A DNA stretch of 5,812 nt from an uncultured Bacteroidales bacterium (GCA_946615455.1 CAMOHN010000071.1:1-5812); one strand, 5' to 3'; shown: positions 1 to 5,812, counted from the stretch's first letter. Translations and numbers: made by a program. The notes: generated by a model from the sequence alone, not told the origin.

Positions 1-967
1 CGGCGCAACAACCGAAGGCTTCGGAGGCACATTCGCCACACAAGAGTACTTCCGTATTATGCGCAAGGCTTTGGACGAAGTGGGTGAAGAACAAGGTCGT
101 TACATACGCCTGTGTAACTATTGTTCGGGTTTGTGTATGCCTGAGATAGCCATTATGGGTGCGTTCGAGGGATTGGACGTGATGCTCAACGATGCCTTGT
201 ACGGCATTCTGTTCCGCGACATCAACATGCAGCGCACCTTGATTGACCAGTATATGTCGCGTATCATCAACGGTTTTGCCGGGGTCATCATCAACACGGG
301 TGAGGACAACTACTTGACGACTGCGGATGCTGTCGAGGCGGCGCACACGGTGTTAGCGAGCGACCTTATCAACGAGCAGTTGGCTCTGATGGCGGGTCTG
401 AAAGAGGAACAGATGGGCTTGGGACACGCCTTTGAGATGGATCCGATGTTGGAGAACGGTTTCCTATTGGAATTGGCGCAGGCGCAGATGACCCGCGAGA
501 TTTTCCCAAAAGCGACCTTGAAGTATATGCCGCCCACGAAGTTTATGACGGGTAACATTTTCAGAGGACACATACAGGACGCGCTGTTCAATATGGTAGG
601 TATATGGACGCACCAAGGCATTCAGCTTTTAGGTATGCCGACAGAGGCTATCCATACGCCCTTTATGAGCGACCGCTACCTGAGTATAGAGAACGCCAAG
701 TATATCTTCAACAACATGCGCGACATCGGCGAGGAGATGGAGTTCCGCGAGGGCGGAATCTGCCGCACACGTGCCGCATTGGTGCTGGACAACAGCATCA
801 AATTGTTGGAAGAGATGGTAAGCGAGGGACTGTTCACCGCCCTCGAGAAAGGTATCTTCGGCGATGTGAAACGTCCGAAGACGGGCGGCAAAGGTCTGGC
901 CGGCGTGAGAATGAAGAAAGATAACTATTTCAATCCGTTTATTGAACTAATGAAAGGGAAAAGATAA
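1..967 (+). CDS. kamD: Lysine 5,6-aminomutase alpha subunit, 3' part (5' end outside window)
   Basis: This is the large catalytic subunit of the adenosylcobalamin- and PLP-dependent lysine 5,6-aminomutase. It moves the terminal amino group of beta-lysine (or D-lysine) to the neighbouring carbon in cytoplasmic lysine fermentation. The frame is open from base 2, so the ATG at 59 is internal. About 321 residues are visible; the family is roughly 515 residues long, so the N-terminal third or more is missing. The visible part fits the C-terminal portion of the TIM-barrel subunit, including LYGILFRDINMQRT at 197-238. The tyrosine there (200-202) is a candidate for the PLP-stacking Tyr263 of the clostridial enzyme, judged by counting back from the C-terminus and not by alignment. 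The stop overlaps the kamE start by one base, which implies translational coupling. The separate beta gene argues against D-ornithine 4,5-aminomutase, whose large subunit carries both domains in one chain. Confidence 0.93.
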   Translation, partial: GATTEGFGGTFATQEYFRIMRKALDEVGEEQGRYIRLCNYCSGLCMPEIAIMGAFEGLDVMLNDALYGILFRDINMQRTLIDQYMSRIINGFAGVIINTGEDNYLTTADAVEAAHTVLASDLINEQLALMAGLKEEQMGLGHAFEMDPMLENGFLLELAQAQMTREIFPKATLKYMPPTKFMTGNIFRGHIQDALFNMVGIWTHQGIQLLGMPTEAIHTPFMSDRYLSIENAKYIFNNMRDIGEEMEFREGGICRTRAALVLDNSIKLLEEMVSEGLFTALEKGIFGDVKRPKTGGKGLAGVRMKKDNYFNPFIELMKGKR

Positions 968-1755
968 TGAGCGAAGGACTATATAGTATGGAGGCGAAGG
1001 ACTTTGACAAGACCCTCGACCTGACTAAGATCAAGCCTTACGGCGATACGATGAACGATGGTAAGGTGCAACTGAGTTTCACCTTGCCGGTGCCTTGCGG
1101 AGCGGAAGCTGTGGAAGCCGCCAAACAACTGCTCAAAGAGATGGGACTGAACAATCCGTCGGTAGTGTATTACAAAGAACTGACCCCGGGATTCACGTTC
1201 TTCAACTGCTACGGCTCGTGCACGCACACGGTGAACTACTCGTCCATCTATGTACCCAAAGTGGAGTCGAACGTGCTATCAATGCCGGATACGGATGAGT
1301 ATATCCGTCAGCACTTTGGTAGAAAAATAGTGATAGTGGGAGCCTCTACGGGAACGGATGCACATACGGTGGGCATTGATGCGATTATGAACATGAAAGG
1401 CTATGCGGGGCACTACGGATTAGAGCGTTACGAGATGATAGATGCCTACAACTTGGGTTCGCAAGTACCGAATGAGGACTTTATCGCCAAGGGCGTGGAA
1501 CTACATGCGGACGCGCTCATCATATCGCAGACCGTAACACAGAAAGACGTACATATCCAGAACCTGACGAACTTCATCGAGCTGATGGAGGCAGAGGGAC
1601 TTCGCGACAAGATGATCTGCTGCTGCGGCGGCGCACGAATCACGCACGAGTTGGCACAGGAATTAGGTTTTGATGCCGGATTCGGGATGAACACGTATGC
1701 CGATGACGTGGCTTCGTTCATTGTTCAGGAAATGGACAAACGTGGTATGAAATAA
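967..1755 (+). CDS. kamE: Lysine 5,6-aminomutase beta subunit (cobalamin- and PLP-binding)
   Basis: This 262-residue partner of KamD holds both cofactors of lysine 5,6-aminomutase. Residues 1-110 form the N-terminal domain. From about 119 a Rossmann-like B12 domain begins (KIVIVGASTGTDAHTVG). The base-off/His-on motif DxHxxG is D131, H133 and G136, with H133 as the expected lower cobalt ligand. K144, in MNMKGYAGHYGLERY, is the expected Schiff-base lysine for PLP. Both numbers agree with His133 and Lys144 as I recall them for the clostridial enzyme. Length is normal for the family. The ATG overlaps the kamD stop (TAATG), and a purine-rich AAAGGGAAAAG lies just upstream inside kamD. An unusual run of three cysteines (C218-C220) precedes the GGARITHELA segment. 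In Bacteroidales and Clostridia this gene belongs to the kam/kdd/kce/kal lysine-to-acetate-and-butyrate pathway; only this end of the cluster is in the window. Confidence 0.95.
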   Translation: MSEGLYSMEAKDFDKTLDLTKIKPYGDTMNDGKVQLSFTLPVPCGAEAVEAAKQLLKEMGLNNPSVVYYKELTPGFTFFNCYGSCTHTVNYSSIYVPKVESNVLSMPDTDEYIRQHFGRKIVIVGASTGTDAHTVGIDAIMNMKGYAGHYGLERYEMIDAYNLGSQVPNEDFIAKGVELHADALIISQTVTQKDVHIQNLTNFIELMEAEGLRDKMICCCGGARITHELAQELGFDAGFGMNTYADDVASFIVQEMDKRGMK

Positions 1756-1763
1756 TCTATTGA

Positions 1764-1784
1764 CAACTTTCAACTTTCAACTCT
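1764..1784 (+). repeat. Three-unit heptamer repeat abutting a start codon
   Basis: Three consecutive 7-base units fill the 21 bases before the ATG at 1785: CAACTTT (1764-1770), CAACTTT (1771-1777) and CAACTCT (1778-1784). They make up most of the 29-base gap between kamE and the first MBL-fold gene and leave no room for a Shine-Dalgarno site. Similar CAACTTT runs recur between genes in Bacteroidetes genomes as I recall them, so this may be a simple-sequence tract. Changes in copy number could alter the leader length. Confidence 0.7.
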
Positions 1785-2945
1785 ATGAAACACTCTGCCA
1801 CCACGCAATTGAGAGGACTGCTCCTCGGGGTTATTGGCATGCTCGCCCTCATAACCACCCGTCCTGCTGCGGCTCAACCTCTCTCCGCTTTCGAAGAGGA
1901 CTATATCTTCTGGGGCTACCCCGCCGCCTATCTCGCTTATCAGTCCAAAGTCGCCTTTCCGCTCATTGACCAAATGCTGGTAGCCAATCCACCGGCATTT
2001 AGCACAACACCGAGCAGACAATTGGCGCTGGTAGCCCTCGACCAGTTCCTGCACGACCCCGATTATAGTCGGAAAGACGATTTCTATTCCTTTGCCAATG
2101 CTCGCTTCTGTCAAGCGTTGAAAGCCTTGGACCAGCCTGTGCTTTCCGGCGTTAAAGTCGTCAAAGTGTATAACAACGGTTTTGTACTCAAAACACTCAA
2201 GACCACTGTCGCGGTTGACCTCATTCCGGGCGGCACTAACTACAAACCCTTCATGACCGATTCGGTTCTCTTTGAACTGGTCCGCCGCTGCGATGCACTG
2301 CTCGTCACCAACACAGACACCCGACACGCTAACCGCACCGTTGTCGAAGCCTTTTTGAATGCCGGCAAACAGGTCTATCTGCCACAAGGACTTTGGACCA
2401 ATCTCGGTGACGATGTGCACTATGTAGGAGCTGATACCGTTCAAACGATAGATGCTGCAGCAATGACACTTCATGTCCTCCCGGGACACTATGGCAAAAA
2501 CCGTAATAATATCTATATTATGGACTTCCAAGGACGCGGCATAGTGGCGCATACCGGCGCACAGGACAGCGATGCCGACCGCGCATGGCTCAGCAATGTG
2601 CATAGTCGATATAACATCGACATCCTGCTCACCAAAAGCAGCAACATCAACTTGGCGGATATGCTCACCGGCTTTGCACCGCGATTGCTCATTCCCGCAC
2701 ACGAGAACGAAATGGAAAGCACCGTGGACAAACGCGATGCCTACTGGGCTGTCAGCCAACGCATGACCGATCTGACTGAATATAACATCCCCTCGCTCAT
2801 CATGGCTTGGGGCGAAGCCTATGATTATGCCGACACACGGTCAGACAATATCTCCTCGTCTGCCAACAAGGTCATCATGAGCGGGCAACTGTACATCGAA
2901 CGCAAAGGCAACATCTATACACCCGCAGGCATCAAAGTCAAATAA
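1785..2945 (+). CDS. Secreted MBL-fold protein with degenerate metal site (probable pseudoenzyme)
   Basis: This 386-residue protein is a paralogue of the next gene. Residues 1-30 form a signal peptide (hydrophobic 11-24, cleavage likely after AAA30), so it is exported to the periplasm or beyond. A family-specific N-terminal region (about 35-120) is followed by the MBL fold, entered at VVKVYNNGFVLK (125-136). Where MBL hydrolases carry HxHxDH, this protein has N176-T-D178-T-R180-H181. The later Asp position is A259 (TGAQ against TGDQ in the paralogue), while H181, H235 and H306 remain. The canonical zinc or iron site is therefore broken, though the frame is intact and the fold conserved: 27 of 61 residues match the paralogue without gaps around the first motif (121-181 against 114-174). 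Past residue 348 it has a 38-residue tail, ending GQLYIERKGNIYTPAGIKVK, that the paralogue lacks. The start is set by the signal peptide. It is probably cotranscribed with the next gene (21-base gap). The substrate, if any, is unknown. Confidence 0.88.
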   Translation: MKHSATTQLRGLLLGVIGMLALITTRPAAAQPLSAFEEDYIFWGYPAAYLAYQSKVAFPLIDQMLVANPPAFSTTPSRQLALVALDQFLHDPDYSRKDDFYSFANARFCQALKALDQPVLSGVKVVKVYNNGFVLKTLKTTVAVDLIPGGTNYKPFMTDSVLFELVRRCDALLVTNTDTRHANRTVVEAFLNAGKQVYLPQGLWTNLGDDVHYVGADTVQTIDAAAMTLHVLPGHYGKNRNNIYIMDFQGRGIVAHTGAQDSDADRAWLSNVHSRYNIDILLTKSSNINLADMLTGFAPRLLIPAHENEMESTVDKRDAYWAVSQRMTDLTEYNIPSLIMAWGEAYDYADTRSDNISSSANKVIMSGQLYIERKGNIYTPAGIKVK

Positions 2946-2966
2946 CAATACCAAATCAGCAAGACC

Positions 2967-4007
2967 ATGAGAAAATATCTACTCCTCCCCCTGGTGCTCT
3001 TCAGCATAGCCGCTTACGCCATAGCACAAACCACGGACGAGAATCCGTATGCTGACCAATATATCTATTGGAACCACCTCTCGGACTATAAACTGGCCCA
3101 AGCATCGGCAGCCTATAACGCCATCGACACCATGTTGCAACTCTATCGTCCCGAGCGCAACCTGCCCCAACTGCCCAGACACTTGACCCTCGTCAGCCTC
3201 GACCAACTGCTCCATGATACCGATAACGATGCCACACAGCCCTTCTATACTTTCATCAACCAACGTATGTTGCGCGTGCTTCAAGACTTAGACCGCCCCG
3301 TGACCAAAGGGTTGCGCATATACAAACTCTACAACGACGGCTTCATCATCAAGTCTGCCAAAGCCACCGTCGCCATCGACCTCATTCCCGGTGGATCGGA
3401 TGCCAAACCTTTCATCCAAGACTCCATCATCTACGGCATTGCGGGCAAATGCGACGCCTTGTTCATCTCCCACTGGCATCCCGACCACGCCAACCTAAAC
3501 ATGGCTAAGTCGTTTGCAGCCCGCGGTAAACGCGTCATCGCACCCAAAGACCTCTGGGTAGGAGTGGACCCGATGATTCAGCCGCTCGCTGAACATGTGG
3601 AAACAGACATCGAGTTCCCCGAACTGGATCTCACCCTTCACGTACTGCCAGGACATCAAGACAATGTATATAACAACATCAATGTAGTCGAGTTTCACGG
3701 CGTAGGCACGGTGGCTCAAACAGGCGACCAATGGTACTGCTGCGACATGGATTGGATCGACCATGTGCACGAACGATACGACATCGATGTGCTCATGCCC
3801 AACTGCTGGATACACGACTTTGAACGCCATCTGCTTGGCTTCAACCCCAAACTCATCATCACCGGTCACGAAAACGAACTGGGCGAACACTCTATCGACC
3901 ACCGAGAAGCCTATTGGATTACCCTCAAAAAAATGGATGTCCTCGCACACCTCAATATACCCTATGTACTCATGACTTGGGGCGAATGGTATGACTACAA
4001 CCGCTAA
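2967..4007 (+). CDS. Secreted MBL-fold metallohydrolase with intact metal site
   Basis: This 346-residue exported protein has a signal peptide at 1-20 (MRKYLLLPLVLFSIAAYAIA, then QTTDE). The MBL fold starts near LRIYKLYNDGFIIK (116-129). All expected dinuclear-site ligands are visible: H169-W-H171-P-D173-H174, then H230 (LPGHQ), the bridging D254 (TGDQ) and H301 (TGHEN). Hydrolytic activity is therefore plausible, but MBL-fold enzymes act on lactams, lactones, thioesters, phosphodiesters and sulfates, and nothing here identifies the substrate. The N-terminal 100 residues (DQYIYWNHLSDYKLAQ onward) are shared with the upstream paralogue and appear specific to this small family. The protein stops at WYDYNR, exactly where the paralogue's extra tail begins. 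It lies 21 bases after that paralogue, which points to an operon and a tandem duplication. An antibiotic-resistance role is not supported. No precise family name is recognised. Confidence 0.9.
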   Translation: MRKYLLLPLVLFSIAAYAIAQTTDENPYADQYIYWNHLSDYKLAQASAAYNAIDTMLQLYRPERNLPQLPRHLTLVSLDQLLHDTDNDATQPFYTFINQRMLRVLQDLDRPVTKGLRIYKLYNDGFIIKSAKATVAIDLIPGGSDAKPFIQDSIIYGIAGKCDALFISHWHPDHANLNMAKSFAARGKRVIAPKDLWVGVDPMIQPLAEHVETDIEFPELDLTLHVLPGHQDNVYNNINVVEFHGVGTVAQTGDQWYCCDMDWIDHVHERYDIDVLMPNCWIHDFERHLLGFNPKLIITGHENELGEHSIDHREAYWITLKKMDVLAHLNIPYVLMTWGEWYDYNR

Positions 4008-4036
4008 TGGATGCAACCACTCCATTCACATACAAC

Positions 4037-4060
4037 GCTAGCATTTTTGCAAAAAATAGC
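4037..4060. promoter_or_regulatory. Imperfect AT-rich dyad upstream of the tonB promoter
   Basis: GCTA at 4037-4040 is answered by TAGC at 4057-4060, and between them lies ATTTTTGCAAAAA. Together they form an imperfect dyad just before the promoter. A weak hairpin is possible (GCTA/TAGC plus TTTT/AAAA with a 3-base bulge), but there is no GC-rich stem and no following T tract, so it is not a convincing terminator for the MBL genes. It could be an operator; no known regulator site, including a Fur box, is recognised. The 125-base gap 4008-4132 also holds the tonB promoter and an A-rich leader. Confidence 0.3.
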
Positions 4061-4066
4061 ATAAAA

Positions 4067-4098
4067 TTTGTGACATTACCAAAAAGGCTGTATTTTTG
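4067..4098 (+). promoter_or_regulatory. Bacteroidetes-type promoter for tonB
   Basis: TTTG (4067-4070), 20 bases and TATTTTTG (4091-4098) match the Bacteroidetes primary-sigma consensus, a -33 TTTG and a -7 TAnnTTTG about 20 bases apart. Transcription would start near 4103-4107, giving a leader of roughly 25-30 bases. That leader is A-rich and lacks a Shine-Dalgarno site (AATTAAACAAAACAAAACAA before the ATG), as is usual in this phylum. It should drive tonB and, through the 11-base gap, recG. Confidence 0.82.
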
Positions 4099-4132
4099 CC
4101 GTCGCTTTTCGAATTAAACAAAACAAAACAAT

Positions 4133-4813
4133 ATGCAACTGAAGAAATCACCTGAAGCCAGTCTGGAAAACAAAAAACTGACCTACGTCTTGGTCGGTCT
4201 GGTCTTCGTTTTGAGTGTTTGCTACGTCGCTTTCGAATGGACCGAAAAGGAAGTGACCAAGTACGAGGTAGCGGATATGGATTTCCAGTTTGAAGAGGAA
4301 ATCGAAATCCAACAAACCAGCCAGGAAACACCTCCACCTCCTCCACCACCTGTCGTGCAAGAGGTCGAAGTGCTCAATGTGGTGGAAGACGATGTAGAAA
4401 CACAGGAGATTGAAATCAACACCGAAGACGACAAAGACATCGAGGTGGTCATCCAAGCCCCCATCGAAGTCGTTGAGGAAGAAGAGGAAGAAGAGGTGCC
4501 ATTCTTCAAGTTGGAAGACAAAGCCGAGTTCCCCGGTGGCGAAAAAGCCCTCATGAAGTTCCTCAGCGAAAATGTCAAATACCCCATCATCGCGCAAGAA
4601 AATGGTATCCAAGGACGCGTCATCTGCCAGTTTGCCATCAGCAAAGAGGGCGAGATTGTGGATGTCGAAGTCGTGCGCTCCGGTGGCGACCCGTCGCTCG
4701 ACAAAGAGGCCGTGCGCGTCATCAAGTCTATGCCTAAATGGAAACCCGGTAAACAACACGGTCGTGCCGTTCGTACACGCTATACACTCCCCGTCAACTT
4801 CCGTTTGCAATAA
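4133..4813 (+). CDS. tonB: Energy transducer TonB
   Basis: This 226-residue protein couples the proton-motive force, through ExbB and ExbD in the inner membrane, to TonB-dependent receptors (including SusC-type transporters) in the outer membrane. The order is a short cytoplasmic N-terminus (1-15), one membrane anchor (about 16-34, LTYVLVGLVFVLSVCYVAF), a periplasmic spacer, and the C-terminal TonB domain (about 135-226). The last contains YP (150-151), IQGRVICQFAISKEGEI (159-175) and the closing YTLPVNFRLQ. The spacer has seven prolines (67-73) but is otherwise strongly acidic, with seven glutamates in a row (115-121), unlike the Pro-Lys-rich spacer of enterobacterial TonB. No exbB or exbD is present in the window. 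Bacteroidetes usually carry several tonB genes, so the receptor partners cannot be named. The start is supported by the membrane segment and the promoter just upstream. Confidence 0.93.
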   Translation: MQLKKSPEASLENKKLTYVLVGLVFVLSVCYVAFEWTEKEVTKYEVADMDFQFEEEIEIQQTSQETPPPPPPPVVQEVEVLNVVEDDVETQEIEINTEDDKDIEVVIQAPIEVVEEEEEEEVPFFKLEDKAEFPGGEKALMKFLSENVKYPIIAQENGIQGRVICQFAISKEGEIVDVEVVRSGGDPSLDKEAVRVIKSMPKWKPGKQHGRAVRTRYTLPVNFRLQ

Positions 4814-4824
4814 TCTGAACACAA

Positions 4825-5812
4825 GTGGATCTCCTTACACAGGATATCGCATATTGTAAGGGTGTCGGCACCAAGCGTGCCGACATTCTTCGTAAAGAGT
4901 TGGGTGTCCATACGGCGCTCGATATGCTACTTCAATATCCCTATAAGTATATCGACCGTAGTCGTTTTGTCTATATTCACGAGATATGTGACGAAGACAC
5001 TTATGTCCAACTGCGGGGCGTCATCACCGAGTACCACACCACGGGCATCGGAAAAGCACAACGCTTGGTCGCCACTTTCTCCGACGGACAGCAGACCATC
5101 GAACTGGTCTGGTTCCGCGGCGTACAGTATCTCAAACTGGAACTCAACACCCCCTATCTGCTTTTTGGCAAACCCTCGGCTTTCAATCACCAGTACAATT
5201 TCGTACATCCCGAACTGACCCCTTGGAGCAAGGTCAAACCCGAAATGACCTCCGGCTTGGAACCTTACTATAACACCACCGAGCGCATGAAGAATGCCGG
5301 GCTCAACTCCAAAGGCATGCGCGCCATCATACTCAATCTTAAAGATGCCCTCAGCCAAGGACTACCAGAAACCTTGGACATGGACATGGTGAATCGCTAC
5401 CACCTCATGGGGCGGGCTGCAGCACTCTATGCCGTCCATTTCCCTAAAGATACACACACCATGCAGCAGGCACGGGCAAGACTCAAGTTTGAAGAGTTGT
5501 TCTATATCCAGCTGCAACTGCTGCGCCAGATGAAACGACGCGAGCAGAACCAAGGCTATCCTATGCCCATTGTCGGACATTTCTTCCATACGTTTTATCG
5601 CCAATGCCTTCCCTTTGAACTCACCGGCGCACAGAAACGCGTCATCCGCGAGATTCAGACAGACCTCAAGTCCGGCCGTCAGATGAACCGCCTCCTACAA
5701 GGCGATGTCGGCTCCGGCAAAACGCTCGTTGCCCTGCTCTGTGCTCTCTTGGCTGCCGACAACGGCTTTCAGACCTGCATCATGGCTCCCACCGAGATCC
5801 TCGCGCAGCAAC
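4825..5812 (+). CDS. recG: ATP-dependent DNA helicase RecG, 5' part (3' end outside window)
   Basis: RecG remodels stalled forks and branched DNA (Holliday junctions, R-loops, D-loops) in the cytoplasm; it is a superfamily 2 helicase. A total of 329 codons are visible from a GTG start, roughly the first half of a protein of about 700 residues. An in-frame TGA at 4816-4818 blocks upstream extension, and the next ATG (4924, codon 34) would remove the conserved IAYCKGVGTKRADILRKELG helix-hairpin-helix-like start, so GTG at 4825 is the start. The N-terminal wedge/OB region follows (about 58-130, with VQLRGVITEY and FSDGQQTIELVWFRG). Next come PYYNTTE (148-154), FELTGAQKRV (264-273), Walker A GDVGSGKT (293-300) and motif Ia APTEILA (321-327). 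Motifs II (DEQH-type) to VI lie beyond the window. The gene begins 11 bases after tonB, so it is probably cotranscribed with it. Confidence 0.95.
   Translation, partial: MDLLTQDIAYCKGVGTKRADILRKELGVHTALDMLLQYPYKYIDRSRFVYIHEICDEDTYVQLRGVITEYHTTGIGKAQRLVATFSDGQQTIELVWFRGVQYLKLELNTPYLLFGKPSAFNHQYNFVHPELTPWSKVKPEMTSGLEPYYNTTERMKNAGLNSKGMRAIILNLKDALSQGLPETLDMDMVNRYHLMGRAAALYAVHFPKDTHTMQQARARLKFEELFYIQLQLLRQMKRREQNQGYPMPIVGHFFHTFYRQCLPFELTGAQKRVIREIQTDLKSGRQMNRLLQGDVGSGKTLVALLCALLAADNGFQTCIMAPTEILAQQ
4863..4885 (+). repeat. Perfect 9-bp inverted repeat inside the recG start region
   Basis: TGTCGGCAC (4863-4871), loop CAAGC and GTGCCGACA (4877-4885) form a perfect 9-bp, mostly GC stem. Two G-U pairs could extend it at the base (4861-4862 with 4886-4887). 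It lies 36 bases past the recG GTG and codes for the conserved VGTKRAD segment. The following bases (TTCTTCG) contain only a broken T stretch, so terminator function is weak at best. It may act as an mRNA hairpin that slows or gates recG translation, or damps read-through from tonB. Confidence 0.55.

Noticed and set aside
59..61. ATG at 59 as the start of kamD
   Set aside because: The frame is open and homologous-looking upstream (GATTEGFGGTFATQEYFRI from base 2), and the family is about 200 residues longer, so the true start is outside the window.
1665..1673. TAGGTTTTG inside the end of kamE as a possible -7 element
   Set aside because: The spacing between TA and TTTG is one base too long, and no TTTG lies at the right distance upstream.
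1760..1765. TTGACA, resembling a sigma70 -35 box, before the first MBL-like gene
   Set aside because: Bacteroidetes promoters use TTTG / TAnnTTTG, no -10-like partner fits before the ATG, and the bases partly belong to the CAACTTT repeat.
1770..2759. A 329-codon open frame on the minus strand opposite the first MBL-like gene
   Set aside because: It is antisense to a gene with clear signal peptide, fold and paralogue. The product shows no recognisable domain, and its start region has no promoter-like sequence. It is a shadow of the codon pattern on the other strand.
2967..4007. Beta-lactamase (antibiotic resistance) assignment for the intact MBL-fold protein
   Set aside because: The motif set only shows the fold and metal site. 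The length, the N-terminal extension and the paired paralogue do not match class B beta-lactamases.
4006..4026. Inverted repeat AATGGA / TCCATT with a 9-base loop at the stop of the second MBL gene, as a terminator
   Set aside because: The stem is only 6 bp with two G-C pairs, and no T tract follows. Its stability is too low to call a terminator.
4148..4822. A 224-codon open frame on the minus strand opposite tonB
   Set aside because: It mirrors the Glu/Asp- and Pro-rich coding of tonB, giving Phe/Leu/Asp and Trp/Arg runs with no recognisable domain.

Overview
The window looks like a chromosomal segment of a Bacteroidales bacterium (phylum Bacteroidota). Three things point there. None of the internal starts has a convincing Shine-Dalgarno site. 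The one clear promoter is of the Bacteroidetes type (TTTG, 20 bases, TAnnTTTG). The lysine aminomutase, TonB and RecG proteins read like Bacteroidales family members. G+C is moderate by eye, and the genus cannot be fixed from this sequence. All five genes lie on the + strand with short gaps. I see no tRNA, rRNA, CRISPR array or insertion sequence.

Region 1 (1-1755) is the end of a lysine-fermentation operon. It holds the 3' part of kamD and a complete kamE, the two subunits of the adenosylcobalamin- and PLP-dependent lysine 5,6-aminomutase. They overlap by one base (TAATG). KamE carries the cobalamin motif D131-A-H133-T-V-G136 and the PLP lysine K144.

Region 2 (1785-4007) is a tandem pair of paralogous secreted proteins of the metallo-beta-lactamase (MBL) fold. 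The second copy has a complete metal site (H169, H171, D173, H174, H230, D254, H301). The first copy has lost H1, H2 and both aspartates but keeps the rest of the fold, and it has a C-terminal tail of about 38 residues that the second lacks. This candidate active enzyme plus pseudoenzyme pair is the most unusual thing in the window. The first copy begins 29 bases after kamE, directly behind a three-unit heptamer repeat.

Region 3 (4008-5812) starts a new transcription unit. A Bacteroidetes-type promoter precedes tonB, the energy transducer for outer-membrane transport. After 11 bases comes recG, the branched-DNA helicase, which starts at GTG and runs off the window just after Walker A and motif Ia. 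A strong 9-bp inverted repeat lies inside the first codons of recG. No functional link joins the three regions; they look like neighbouring transcription units, except that no terminator or promoter is visible between kamE and the MBL genes.
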